Part shown: piece by piece, positions 1 to 8,236 of the stretch
How the letters are laid out: each line of letters opens with the position of its first letter
Position numbering within the stretch: the first letter of the stretch is position 1
Origin: Mycobacterium asiaticum
GTDB lineage: Bacteria > Actinomycetota > Actinomycetes > Mycobacteriales > Mycobacteriaceae
Reading direction: 5' to 3'
Length of the DNA: 64,000 nt
Assembly: GCF_001673365.1 (NCBI RefSeq)
Contig: NZ_LZLS01000023.1
Coordinates: 1 to 64,000 of the forward strand
Translations under genes and position numbers: made by a program
The notes under the pieces: generated by a model
Database searches by the model: none
Told to the model about the DNA's origin: nothing
What the model saw: only the letters and a program-made list of their open reading frames with translations

Positions 1-237
1 CAATCACCACCGCGGCCACACAGCACTCGGCGGTCAACCACCAGCCAGCCGTGTACCTAACCTCTCAGGTCAGTACATCTAGCCACGCGAAATATTATGG
101 ATCCGCGCGAGGACCAGACGGGCGGAGCGCATGTTGTTACCCTTTAATCGGCTATGGACTGGCTAGCTGCAGGGCTTTGGCGAGGTCAGCGCAGCCGCAC
201 TGGTTCTCGATGAGGCCGATTTGGGAGGACAGAGCCT
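1..237. other. Upstream region of the PPE gene, no gene seen
   Basis: No convincing reading frame with mycobacterial codon bias is visible. In M. tuberculosis the PPE52 gene (Rv3144c) lies next to the divergent nuo operon, so this stretch is probably the nuo/PPE intergenic region. That is inference from synteny; nuo genes are not inside the window. Confidence 0.4.
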
Positions 238-1563
238 GTGAGCTTTTTCACGCTGCCGCCGGAGATCAACTCGCTGCGGATGTTCCTCGGTGCCGGGAGT
301 GCGCCGATGTTGGAGGCAGCGGCCGCCTGGGACGGGCTGGCCGCGGAATTGGGCTCGGCGGCCGACTCGTTCGGCTCGGTGATTTCTAACTTGGCAAGTC
401 AGGCCTGGCAGGGGCCGGCGGCAGCGGCGATGGCCGCCGCGGCGGCGCCTTATGCGGGTTGGCTGGCAGCGGCTGCGTCGCAGTCCCTCGGCGCGGCCGG
501 GCAGGCGCGCACGGTGGTCAGTGCGTTCGAGGCTGCTCGGGCTGCCACCGTCCACCCGGGTGCGGTGGATGCGAACCGCAACGCATTCGTGCAGCTGGTG
601 ATGTCGAATCTGTTCGGTCAGAACGCGCCGTTGATAGCGATGGCCGAGAGCATCTACGAAGAGATGTGGGCGGCCGACGTGACCGCCATGACCGGTTACT
701 ACGCGGGCGCCGCGGCGGCCGCCGCGCAGGTGGTGCCGTGGCAGACGGTGCTGCAGAGCTTCCCAGCGCTGACCGGCGGGATTGCCGGTGCAGTCGGGGC
801 GCTCGCGAATTCTGCCGGTGCCGGCACGGGTGCCGGAGCCGCGCCCGTCGGGCCTGTCGGTGCCCAGGGTGGCGGCGGTGGTGGCGGCGGTGATGCAGCC
901 GGCGCGGCGGCAGGTGGTGGTGGCGGAAGTTCCGCCGGTGGCGTGGCAAGCGGTGGTGGCGGTGAATCGGCTGGCGCGGCGCCGGTGAGCTACACCAACG
1001 GCTATACCGGCGGCGGCGACGCGGCCGGCGCGGGCAGTGCCGCTGCCACGACGGCCAACACTGGCGTCGGTAGTCCCGGAGTTGTCAGTCCCGGGGGCGT
1101 CAGTCCCATGGCCGGCTTGGGCATGTTGCCGATGGCGATGGCTGGGCTAAGTCGTGCCGGTCTGCTTGGGGACAGCCCCTCGATGCCGGTCCCCGCCAAG
1201 GCTCAGGAGACCGAGAAGGAAACCGAGGAAGTCACTCCGGACGAGGTCGTCGAGGCTCCGGAAGCCGAAACCCCGGAAGTCGAAGTGCCGGCCATGAGCG
1301 TATTGCCGTCCGCCGCGTCCGACATCGCGGCGAAGGCGGCCCCGGGCGAAGAAAGGCCGGCCGCCGCGTCAGCGACTACCGGCGCAACCGGAATCCCGGA
1401 GACCGGCCTGCGCGCTGCCACGCCGGCACAGGAAACCGAAGAGGTTTCGGAGGCCGAAGAAAATGTCGCGACGCTGCGCCCGAAGATCGCACCCGGGGAA
1501 TTTCATTCGCGGGGTCCGGCCGCAGAGGAAGAGGCCCCGAAGATCCAGATCCGCGGCGGCTAG
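238..1563 (+). CDS. PPE52: PPE family protein, PPE52 (Rv3144c)-like
   Basis: A 441-residue PPE protein, a class of surface or secreted proteins exported by ESX type VII systems, usually as heterodimers with PE partners. The start is GTG. The Pro-Pro-Glu signature is at residues 7-9 and the WxG turn at W57-Q58-G59, within an alanine-rich helical PPE domain of about 165 residues. A Gly/Ala-rich linker occupies about residues 190-300. The last 120 residues are unusually acidic, with runs of Glu-rich sequence, rather than carrying MPTR or SVP repeats. Placement next to an Rv3143-like gene in convergent orientation matches M. tuberculosis PPE52. No PE gene is adjacent, so its partner is unknown. 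Confidence 0.88.
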   Translation: MSFFTLPPEINSLRMFLGAGSAPMLEAAAAWDGLAAELGSAADSFGSVISNLASQAWQGPAAAAMAAAAAPYAGWLAAAASQSLGAAGQARTVVSAFEAARAATVHPGAVDANRNAFVQLVMSNLFGQNAPLIAMAESIYEEMWAADVTAMTGYYAGAAAAAAQVVPWQTVLQSFPALTGGIAGAVGALANSAGAGTGAGAAPVGPVGAQGGGGGGGGDAAGAAAGGGGGSSAGGVASGGGGESAGAAPVSYTNGYTGGGDAAGAGSAAATTANTGVGSPGVVSPGGVSPMAGLGMLPMAMAGLSRAGLLGDSPSMPVPAKAQETEKETEEVTPDEVVEAPEAETPEVEVPAMSVLPSAASDIAAKAAPGEERPAAASATTGATGIPETGLRAATPAQETEEVSEAEENVATLRPKIAPGEFHSRGPAAEEEAPKIQIRGG

Positions 1564-1582
1564 CTCGCAGCCTCGGTACGGG

Positions 1583-1981
1583 CTAGTGGGCCGGGGCGCG
1601 CAGCAGGCTCAGCACCGTCCGGCCCAGCACGATGGGGTCCAAGGGATGCGGCACCGCGGCTTCAGCCCGTGACCAGCTCGCCAGCCATGCATCGTCGGGA
1701 CGTCCGGTAAGCACCAGAATCGGCGGGCAGGACGACAGTTCGTCCTTGAGTTGCTTGGCGATTCCCATGCCTCCGGTCGGCGTGGCCTCTCCGTCGAGAA
1801 TGGCGAGGTCGATGCCGCCTTCGTCCATCGTCTTGACCACCATCGGACCGGTGGCTATCTCCACGTAGTTCAACTCGGGCAGGTCGGGGTGCAGCCGTTT
1901 GCCCAAGGCCTGCATCACCTGTTCGCGGGTTTGGACGTTGTCGCTGTAGACGAGGATCCGAAGTGGGCTGCTGTCAGGCAC
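1583..1981 (-). CDS. Stand-alone response-regulator receiver protein, Rv3143-like
   Basis: A 132-residue single receiver domain without an output domain, close to the length I recall for Rv3143. The predicted phospho-acceptor is D63, in the motif LAILDGE, and the switch Thr is T92. Two features are atypical: the conserved Lys-Pro near the end is His-Pro (H112-P113), and the usual acidic pair is reduced to S13-D14. Phosphorylation may therefore be weak or absent. The start is GTG. The gene lies only 15 bp downstream of the YceI-like gene, so it could be read through from the large operon. It is convergent with the PPE gene. Confidence 0.85.
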   Translation of the reverse strand: MPDSSPLRILVYSDNVQTREQVMQALGKRLHPDLPELNYVEIATGPMVVKTMDEGGIDLAILDGEATPTGGMGIAKQLKDELSSCPPILVLTGRPDDAWLASWSRAEAAVPHPLDPIVLGRTVLSLLRAPAH

Positions 1982-1996
1982 GTTGCAGATGTTAAT

Positions 1997-2539
1997 TCAC
2001 GCGCTGTTGGCGGGACGCACGAAGACGGTTTCAGCCGACACGGTCACGGTGTCAGACATCACGCCGAGTTTGTTCCAGTCCAGGTCAAACCGGGTGCGAT
2101 CGATTTCGCCCTTCCCCGATATCCGGACCGAACCGTCGTCGAGTTCGGCAATCGTCACCAATAGCGGCACCGGTTGGGTGACGCCCTTGATCGTGAATTC
2201 GGTCTGCAGCTCGGCCGCCTTGCCGCCGTCCGGAGTCAGGCCGTTGACGACGACACTGATCTGCGGGAACCGTTGGACATCGAAGAAGTCCTCGGATCGC
2301 AGATGCCGGTCACGCTGGCCGATGCCGGTGTTCAACGACGCGGCCTCGATGTCGACGCGGCCCGAGACGGTGCCCGCACCGGTGAGCTGGCCCTGGCCGC
2401 TGAACTCGGTGAATTTGCCTTTGACCGGTATCAGGCCCCACATGTTCTTGATCTTGAAGCCGATCTCTGAACGATCGGGAGACAGCGTCCAGGAGCCGGC
2501 TGTCTCGGGATCGGTGAGCAGAGTTTCCAGTGTCGTCAT
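1997..2539 (-). CDS. YceI-like family protein
   Basis: A 180-residue protein of the YceI family, whose beta-barrel fold binds isoprenoid or other lipid chains. Family hallmarks are the N-terminal segment with S-E-I-G-F-K-I-K, the middle motif DFFDVQRFPQI, and the C-terminal stretch with R-x-x-F-x-L-D-W-N. No signal peptide is present, so it is probably cytoplasmic. The ATG overlaps the stop of the preceding SnoaL-like gene by 4 nt (ATGA), which fixes the start and indicates coupled translation. It is near the end of the catabolic operon; a carrier role for a hydrophobic intermediate is only a guess. Confidence 0.85.
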   Translation of the reverse strand: MTTLETLLTDPETAGSWTLSPDRSEIGFKIKNMWGLIPVKGKFTEFSGQGQLTGAGTVSGRVDIEAASLNTGIGQRDRHLRSEDFFDVQRFPQISVVVNGLTPDGGKAAELQTEFTIKGVTQPVPLLVTIAELDDGSVRISGKGEIDRTRFDLDWNKLGVMSDTVTVSAETVFVRPANSA

Positions 2540-2946
2540 CGTTGGTCCCCCTTGTCTGCGGAGGTGTCGAGTAGGGGCGCCAGGTCGGCGGGATCGAAAT
2601 ACTCCTCGATTCGGTTGATAAGACCTTCTTTGTCCAACTTGATCACGATGCAAACCCGCATCGCGATCGCCTCGCCGGTGTGGCCGGTGGCGTGCAGTAC
2701 ATGCTGTTGGACGAACCCGTCCTCGAACAGTTGTCGGTCCAGGGTTTCGTAGCTGCGTTGCGCGGTGGTTGAGATGAACCAACTGATCACGCGCAGCGCG
2801 CGGTGCTTGTTGTCGTATCTGGTGGGCCCGCCGCGGCCACCGGTTCGCCACACCGCGATGTCGTCGCTCCACATCCGCTCGACCGCTGCCTGATCGCCCT
2901 TCTCGATTGCGCTGAAGAGTCGATCGGCGATCTCGGTGACAGACAT
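2536..2946 (-). CDS. SnoaL-like/NTF2-fold protein
   Basis: A 136-residue protein with the cone-shaped NTF2 fold pattern: N-terminal helices EIADRLFSAIEKGD, then WSDDIAVW, and C-terminal IEEYFDPADLAPLL. Such proteins act as small isomerases, hydrolases or binding proteins, and the substrate cannot be read from the sequence. ATG at 2946 is chosen because it is preceded by a GGAG ribosome binding site and begins the conserved region; open frame upstream lacks family similarity. It overlaps the YceI-like gene by 4 nt and lies 10 nt after the DUF6285-like gene, inside the operon. Confidence 0.82.
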   Translation of the reverse strand: MSVTEIADRLFSAIEKGDQAAVERMWSDDIAVWRTGGRGGPTRYDNKHRALRVISWFISTTAQRSYETLDRQLFEDGFVQQHVLHATGHTGEAIAMRVCIVIKLDKEGLINRIEEYFDPADLAPLLDTSADKGDQR

Positions 2947-2956
2947 GGGTGAGCTC

Positions 2957-3298
2957 CTACTCGTTGTCGTATCCGGGATGGGCGGCCGCCAACCGATGAC
3001 GTACCAGGGTGCGCAGGCATGTGGTGAGCTGGTGTTCGCGGTCGCCACCATCGAACTCGCCCGCGCGGATGGCGGCGGCAAGCGCGGCCTCGTCGGCGAA
3101 ACCCAGGCCGTCCAGGGCGGCACGGACCTCAGCTTCGCCGGGATTCTGCAACTCCCGCTCGATCATCCGTAGGGCATTGGCGGCCACCCGGGAGTGGAAG
3201 TTGACCTGCCCGGTGGTGGCCTCCCGGACGTCGCTCTCCAGAAATTCCGCGACGGCGGCGACGAGTTCGGCCGCGGTCGGTCGGCCATGCAGATTCAC
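2957..3298 (-). CDS. Small DUF6285-like protein, possible LvaB counterpart
   Basis: A 113-residue, largely helical protein starting near MNLHGRPTAAELVAAV and containing the stretch FHSRVAANALRMIERELQ. I recognise it as the small protein found next to APH-type kinases and acyl-CoA dehydrogenases, provisionally DUF6285. In Pseudomonas putida the levulinate operon encodes a small LvaB between kinase LvaA and dehydrogenase LvaC. The same order (ACAD, kinase, small protein) with a 4-nt ATGA overlap to the kinase is present here. The inferred role is an accessory subunit of the acyl-CoA kinase. The DUF number is from memory. Confidence 0.75.
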   Translation of the reverse strand: MNLHGRPTAAELVAAVAEFLESDVREATTGQVNFHSRVAANALRMIERELQNPGEAEVRAALDGLGFADEAALAAAIRAGEFDGGDREHQLTTCLRTLVRHRLAAAHPGYDNE

Positions 3299-4254
3299 GA
3301 CGCGGCCCCTTCGAGCAGATCAAGCAGATCCCATTCGTTCTCGCAGACCCGGCGGCCGATCGTGGCCAACTCCACCGAGCGGGTCTGGCCACTGAGGTGG
3401 CGTTCGGCCTGATAGCGGCAGATCACCCCCCAACGCAGCGTGGCCAACACCAGCCACCAGCGAAACGTGGCCCGATCGAGGGTAGTTGCGCTGGCTTCCT
3501 CGTAGGCCTGCAGGAAGCTCTCGATACTGCCCAGGCCGCCAGCCGCGTGGCTGGCCGGCGCGCCGAACCGCCACGCGCGCACGCAGAACCAGGCCAGGTC
3601 CTCATAGGCCGCACCGGTGTGTACCAGCTCCCAGTCCAGGACGGCGGCAAGGTCGGATCCGTCGACGATGAGGTTGCCCATCCGGTAGTCGCCATGCACC
3701 AGCACCACCGGCGCCGGGTCGGGCTGGTGCGCGACGAGCCAGCGGAAGGCCCACTCGAAGGTTGCGGTGGTGTCGCCCATGCCGTCGAGCCGTTCGCGCC
3801 ACTGGCCGATCGGGTCCTCCCGGGTGAGGCCGGGGTCGGTGGCGTCGGCGCGGTGGATCGCGGCGATGGCCTGCGCGCACTGGCGCAGCAGACGCTGCGG
3901 GTCGTCAAGTTGACGATGGATGCGCCGGACGATCGTCTCGCCCTTGATCTCTTCGCAAATCAGGAACGGATTGCCCAGTGTGGCAACGGAATCGTCGGCG
4001 ATCAGGACATGGGGGACGGGAGCCCCGGCGGCCGCCGCCGCGGCTTGGACCCGTGCCTCGAGTTCCATGCCGGCGTGCACGTCGTCGGGTGGTCCGGTAC
4101 GCAGGATCAGCGCTCGTCGGTCGGCGCCGGTGACCGCGTCGAACGCCCAGGTGGTCCGGCTGGCACCGCCGGTGAGCGCTCGCAGGTTGTCGATCGTCAC
4201 CTGTTCTTTCAAGACCGACCCCAATAGCGCGCCGAGGTCCGTTGCCAGCGTCAC
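3295..4254 (-). CDS. APH-family phosphotransferase (putative hydroxyacyl-CoA kinase, LvaA-like)
   Basis: A 319-residue kinase of the aminoglycoside-phosphotransferase fold. The catalytic loop HGDYRMGN is at residues 187-194 and the metal-binding DWE at 207-209. The N-lobe contains LTGGASRTTWAFDA, a nucleotide-binding Gly-rich turn. GTG at 4254 overlaps the TGA of the upstream acyl-CoA dehydrogenase (GTGA), which supports this start over longer readings. The same domain is fused to an ACAD in mammalian ACAD10/11, and LvaA phosphorylates 4-hydroxyacyl-CoA in P. putida. Its position between an ACAD and a DUF6285-like gene makes hydroxyacyl-CoA phosphorylation more likely than antibiotic resistance. 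The substrate is not proven. Confidence 0.86.
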   Translation of the reverse strand: MTLATDLGALLGSVLKEQVTIDNLRALTGGASRTTWAFDAVTGADRRALILRTGPPDDVHAGMELEARVQAAAAAAGAPVPHVLIADDSVATLGNPFLICEEIKGETIVRRIHRQLDDPQRLLRQCAQAIAAIHRADATDPGLTREDPIGQWRERLDGMGDTTATFEWAFRWLVAHQPDPAPVVLVHGDYRMGNLIVDGSDLAAVLDWELVHTGAAYEDLAWFCVRAWRFGAPASHAAGGLGSIESFLQAYEEASATTLDRATFRWWLVLATLRWGVICRYQAERHLSGQTRSVELATIGRRVCENEWDLLDLLEGAAS

Positions 4255-5489
4255 CTCTTGCCGAACTTGAACAGCCGCTGGGCAACCCGGCGGATCTGGA
4301 TCTCCTCGGCACCCTCGGTGATCCGGTAGCGGCGGTGGTGGCGGTAGATGTGCTCGAGCTGCTCGTGCCGGCTGTAGCCGATGCCGCCGAGCACCTGCAT
4401 GGCCCGGTCGGCCGCCTCGCACACCAGCCGGTTGGCGCGATAGTTGGCCATCGAAACCTTGTCGGAGACCTCCATGTGGTGGTTGGCGTCCAACTGGGTG
4501 GCCGCGTAATACACCAGCAGCCGCACCATTTGCGCTTCGGTCTGCAGTTCGACCAGTGGCCACTGCACCGCCTGGTTCACCGCCAGCGGTTTGCCGAACA
4601 CGATCCGCTCACCGGCGTAGGCCACCGCGCGATCGATGCAGTATTGCGCGGCCCCCAGGCTGCTGGCCGCTTGACGAATCCTGTTCTCGTGCAAGAACGT
4701 TTGGCCCACTTCCAGGCCGCGGTCCACTTCACCGAGCACCGCGTCGTCGGGCACCCGGACGTCTTTGAGTTCCACTTCACCGTGGTCGGTGGGCATGTTG
4801 AACGTCCACCAGTAGTACGGCACGGTGAAGCCAGGGGAGTCGCACGGCACCAGGAATGCGGATATTCCGCGGGCCTGTCCGGGTTCACCCGATGTGCGGG
4901 CGAACACCAGATCGTGCGTGGCTCTATGCACCCCGGTGTTGAATCGCTTGGCGCCGTTGATAATCCAGCCGTCGCCGTCTTTGACCGCGGTTGTCTCCAG
5001 CCAGGTCGCGTCGGAGCCGTGGTTGGGCTCGGTCAGACCGAACGCCATCGAGCGTTCGCCGGTGATCAGTGCCTCGGTCCATTCCTTTTTCTGCGACTCG
5101 GTGCCGAACCGGTCCATCATGATGACTTGCGGGAAGTTGCCGACTATCGACGATTCGTCCTGCAGGTCGTTGTGCAGCCCGAGTCCCTTGTGCGCCAAAT
5201 GTTCCCGGATGACGGCCATGTCGATGTTGCTGCCGTCACGACCGCCGAACTGCGACGGCAGACCGTAGCGCAGCCAGCCCGCTTTGTCGGCCCGGCGGCG
5301 CATTTCGCCGAGCAGGTCTTCCCACTCACGTCGAGGGATGCCGCCGTTGTCCCAATCGGTGCGGGCGTTCTCCCGTCGATGGTCGAAGTACTGGATGTGT
5401 TCGCGTTCGAGCGGCTTGATCTCGGCGTCGATGAATTGGTCCATCTCAGCGAGTAGGCCCGGAAGGTGTTCTGGGAGACTGAAATCCAC
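4251..5489 (-). CDS. Acyl-CoA dehydrogenase family protein (LvaC-like)
   Basis: A 412-residue flavoprotein of the acyl-CoA dehydrogenase family. The FAD/substrate segment AFGLTEPNHGSDA, the middle beta-domain, and the C-terminal motif TEGAEEIQIRRVAQRLF are all visible. The start is GTG at 5489, preceded by AGGAG within TAGGAGCTATCAAC. It overlaps the kinase gene by 4 nt. In the Lva/ACAD10-11 scheme the ACAD partner eliminates phosphate from a 4-phosphoacyl-CoA to give an enoyl-CoA; this protein is the obvious partner for the kinase here. Ordinary alpha,beta-dehydrogenation is the alternative. Confidence 0.88.
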   Translation of the reverse strand: MDFSLPEHLPGLLAEMDQFIDAEIKPLEREHIQYFDHRRENARTDWDNGGIPRREWEDLLGEMRRRADKAGWLRYGLPSQFGGRDGSNIDMAVIREHLAHKGLGLHNDLQDESSIVGNFPQVIMMDRFGTESQKKEWTEALITGERSMAFGLTEPNHGSDATWLETTAVKDGDGWIINGAKRFNTGVHRATHDLVFARTSGEPGQARGISAFLVPCDSPGFTVPYYWWTFNMPTDHGEVELKDVRVPDDAVLGEVDRGLEVGQTFLHENRIRQAASSLGAAQYCIDRAVAYAGERIVFGKPLAVNQAVQWPLVELQTEAQMVRLLVYYAATQLDANHHMEVSDKVSMANYRANRLVCEAADRAMQVLGGIGYSRHEQLEHIYRHHRRYRITEGAEEIQIRRVAQRLFKFGKR

Positions 5490-5503
5490 GTTGATAGCTC
5501 CTA

Positions 5504-5536
5504 TTGGTCAAGCATTGGTCAAGCTTTGGTCAAGCA
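5504..5536. repeat. Three tandem 11-bp direct repeats
   Basis: Three consecutive copies of TTGGTCAAGC(A/T) fill 33 bp, from just upstream of the ACAD ribosome binding site into the TetR stop codon (5530-5532). Read on the coding strand the unit is TGCTTGACCAA. It could be a cluster of regulator half-sites or a slippage product. Confidence 0.85.
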
Positions 5537-6141
5537 CCGTACAAAGTTTTCTTCCAAATCCTGGACAGCATGGCAATGGCGTCCTCGTCGCTGATCGTCA
5601 CCCCCAAATCCTGCTTACCGACGAAGACAGTGGTGAAATTCTCGAACAACAGCGCGATGGCCGCCGCAGTGTGTTCCGGGTTGAGCTCGGTGCCGTAGCC
5701 CTGCTCTTGGGCGCGGAGAACCGAGGCGGCCACGATGTTCATCCCGAAGCGGCGAAACTGGTTCTGCACAGCGGCGAAACGCTGTTGGGTGGCCGCCAGT
5801 TGGGCAACGGCGATCATGATGCCGATGTTCTGTTTGAACATTCCCCAGTAGCCGGTCACCACGGAGGTGAAGAATGCATCGTCGGCGGGGGAGTCGGGCA
5901 GGTGGACGCTGAGCCCGGATGGTTCTACGACGTCGTGCAGGAACGACTCGGCCAGAGCGGCCAGCAGATCTTCCTTGTCGGTGAAATAGCGGTAGAACAC
6001 CGCCGAGGACTTGCCCGCAGCCGAGGTGATGTCGGCCAGTGTCGTTCCGTGAAATCCCCGCTCGGCGAACAGCTTCCGGGCAGCCAGTTCGATGGCCTGG
6101 CGGGTCTGCCGGCCTTTGGCGCTCACCAGTTCAGCGGGCAT
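5530..6141 (-). CDS. TetR-family transcriptional regulator of the catabolic operon
   Basis: A 203-residue TetR regulator. The helix-turn-helix spans about residues 33-60 (TTLADITSAAGKSSAVFYRY). The C-terminal half is a helical ligand-binding/dimerisation domain. Its ATG shares one base with the TGA of the lyase gene upstream, so it is co-transcribed in the middle of the operon. By analogy with other TetR proteins in acyl-CoA catabolic clusters, it probably represses the operon and releases DNA on binding a CoA thioester. The 36-bp palindrome at 10550-10585 is the best operator candidate. Confidence 0.88.
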   Translation of the reverse strand: MPAELVSAKGRQTRQAIELAARKLFAERGFHGTTLADITSAAGKSSAVFYRYFTDKEDLLAALAESFLHDVVEPSGLSVHLPDSPADDAFFTSVVTGYWGMFKQNIGIMIAVAQLAATQQRFAAVQNQFRRFGMNIVAASVLRAQEQGYGTELNPEHTAAAIALLFENFTTVFVGKQDLGVTISDEDAIAMLSRIWKKTLYGA

Positions 6142-7040
6142 CAGGTTCTGATCCGGTCTCCTGCACGCAGTAGCGCGCTCGGCAGATCATGGCCGACGGC
6201 CACTTTCGCGACCTGTGCGGCCGCGATGGCGGCCTGCAGATCCACGTCGACCTCATATCCGCTGTCGGTGAGGAGGTACACCAGGTCTTCGGTCGCGATG
6301 TTGCCGGTGGCCCCCGGCGCGAACGGGCAACCCCCGAGCCCGCCCACCGATGCGTCCAGTCGGGTGACGCCGGCGCTCACCGCCGCGTAGGCGCAGGCCA
6401 GTCCGGCGCCGCGGGTGTTGTGGAAGTGGCCGCCCAGCGGCAGGTCCCCGATCACCGGACGCAGTTGCGCGATCAGCGAACTTACCCGGCCCGGGGTGGC
6501 GGTGCCGATGGTGTCGGCGATGGAGAACCGGTCCACCCGCTGCTCGAGGGCGGCGGCCCCGATGTCCAGCACCTGCAGCGGGTCAGTGGGTCCGTCGAAC
6601 GGGCAGTCCCATGCGGTGGCGACGATGATTTCGACGGCGGTGTCGCTGTCGTGGGCGATGGCGACGATCTCACCGATCTGGGCGGTGGCTTCGGCGCTGG
6701 AGCGCCCGACGTTGGCCCTGCTGAACGCGTCGCTGGCCGCCACCACGTATTCGATGGATCGCAGCCCCGCGGCGACGGCGCGCTTTGCGCCGTTGGGACT
6801 GGCGACCAACGCGGAGAATTCGATGCCGGGGAAGTTGTGCAGTTCGGCGGCCAGTTCGGCGGCATCGGCCATCGACGGCACTTTCGACGGCGAGACGAAC
6901 GCGGTGGCTTCCACCTCGCGGACCCCGGTGGCGGCTATCGCGGCCAGCAATTCCAGCTTGGCCGCCAACGGAATTGGCCGCTCGATCTGCAGGCCGTCAC
7001 GAAGTGCTACCTCGCGAATATCGACACGGTGTGCGTTCAC
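6141..7040 (-). CDS. Hydroxymethylglutaryl-CoA lyase family protein
   Basis: A 299-residue TIM-barrel aldolase of the HMG-CoA lyase group. Catalytic R14-D15 lie in RDGLQ, the metal ligands are in HFHNTRGAG (H205, H207), and the family signature GCPFAPGATGNIATED includes the active-site loop Cys C238. All residues needed for C-C cleavage of a 3-hydroxy-3-methyl-acyl-CoA are present. It overlaps the CoA-transferase by 4 nt and the TetR gene by 1 nt. The native substrate may be HMG-CoA or a longer analogue made by this pathway. Confidence 0.9.
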   Translation of the reverse strand: MNAHRVDIREVALRDGLQIERPIPLAAKLELLAAIAATGVREVEATAFVSPSKVPSMADAAELAAELHNFPGIEFSALVASPNGAKRAVAAGLRSIEYVVAASDAFSRANVGRSSAEATAQIGEIVAIAHDSDTAVEIIVATAWDCPFDGPTDPLQVLDIGAAALEQRVDRFSIADTIGTATPGRVSSLIAQLRPVIGDLPLGGHFHNTRGAGLACAYAAVSAGVTRLDASVGGLGGCPFAPGATGNIATEDLVYLLTDSGYEVDVDLQAAIAAAQVAKVAVGHDLPSALLRAGDRIRT

Positions 7041-8236
7041 AGCACCTCCTCGGCGACGAGTTGCGCGATCTCGTCGGCGGTCTTGCCCAACAGCCCCGTG
7101 TAGACGTCCTCGTTGTGCTGGCCCGGGCGGGCCGGGCCGGCATTGCGCACGGCGCCAGGGGATTCCGAGAGCACCGGCACAATACCCGGCCCCAATACGT
7201 CGCGGCCGACACGTTCGTCAAAGTGCGGCACCAGCATGCCGCGAGCCCGCAACTGCGGGTCGTCCACCACCTCGGCGACGGTGTTGATCGGTCCAGCGAT
7301 TACGCCTGCGGCCGAGAGGGTTTCGATGATCTCTGCGGGCTGACGTTCGGCTGCCCAGGCGCCGATGATCTCGTCGAGTTCGTCCTGGTTGCGGCCGCGA
7401 GCGCCATGCGTGGCGAAGCGGTCATCGGTCACCAGTTCGGGACGTCCCATGGCCGTACACAGCCTAGCGAACACGGTGTCCTGGTTGGCTGCGATCACCA
7501 CCCAGGATCCGTCGGCGCTGCGATAGATGTTCGATGGCGCAATGCCCTCCAGCCGGGTGCCGGAGGGCCCGCGGATCACCCCACCAACGTCGTAGTCTGG
7601 GATCGTGGATTCCTGTACGGCCAAACAGGATTCGGTCAGCGCGACGTCGACGACCTGCCCGCGCCCGGTGACACTGCGACGGTAAAGCGCGGCAAGTGCG
7701 CCCTGAGCGCCGAACATGCCGGCCAGGGTGTCGCCCAGGGACAGTGCGAGCCGCGGCGGCGGACCGCCCGGGAAACCGTTGAGGTGACGCAGCCCGCTGG
7801 CCGCCTCGGCCACCGATGCGTAGCCGGCCTTGTGCGCGTCCGGACCGGTCTGCCCGTAGCCGGAGACCCGGACCAGGATGATGCCCGAATTGCGTTCGCT
7901 GAGCACGTCGTAGCCCAGGTTCCACTTCTCCAGCGTGCCGGGACGGAAGTTCTCCACCACGATGTCGGATTTCTCGACCAACTCGAGGAACAGTTCGCGA
8001 CCACGAGGCTTGCGCAGATCAAGGGTGATGGCGCACTTGTTGCGCGCGTGCACCGTCCAGAAGACTCGATGGCCGTCCACCTCGGCCTGACCCCAGGTGC
8101 GCAGCGGATCCGGGGCACCGGGTGGTTCCACCTTGAGGACTTCAGCGCCCATGTCGCCGAGCAGCCTGCCGACGAAGGGGCCGGCGATCAGGGTGCCTAG
8201 TTCGAGCACCCGGACACCGTCTAGCGCTCCGCTCAC
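7037..8236 (-). CDS. CaiB/BaiF class III CoA-transferase
   Basis: A 399-residue family III CoA-transferase. N-terminal VLELGTLIAGPFVGRLLGDMGAEV and VENFRPG motifs are typical, and the catalytic Asp is D169 in SLGDTLAG, matching Asp169 of formyl-CoA transferase. It would activate a carboxylic acid by CoA exchange without ATP, feeding the lyase, kinase and dehydrogenase downstream. Four-nt overlaps on both sides place it firmly in the operon. Donor and acceptor acids cannot be read from the sequence. Confidence 0.9.
   Translation of the reverse strand: MSGALDGVRVLELGTLIAGPFVGRLLGDMGAEVLKVEPPGAPDPLRTWGQAEVDGHRVFWTVHARNKCAITLDLRKPRGRELFLELVEKSDIVVENFRPGTLEKWNLGYDVLSERNSGIILVRVSGYGQTGPDAHKAGYASVAEAASGLRHLNGFPGGPPPRLALSLGDTLAGMFGAQGALAALYRRSVTGRGQVVDVALTESCLAVQESTIPDYDVGGVIRGPSGTRLEGIAPSNIYRSADGSWVVIAANQDTVFARLCTAMGRPELVTDDRFATHGARGRNQDELDEIIGAWAAERQPAEIIETLSAAGVIAGPINTVAEVVDDPQLRARGMLVPHFDERVGRDVLGPGIVPVLSESPGAVRNAGPARPGQHNEDVYTGLLGKTADEIAQLVAEEVL

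Noticed and set aside
3295..4254. Aminoglycoside resistance gene
   Set aside because: Although the fold is APH-type, the gene is locked between an ACAD and a DUF6285-like gene by 4-nt overlaps, which fits acyl-CoA kinase use.
4242..5456. Plus-strand open frame of about 400 codons opposite the acyl-CoA dehydrogenase
   Set aside because: A shadow of a high-GC gene; the minus-strand frame has ACAD motifs and operon overlaps.
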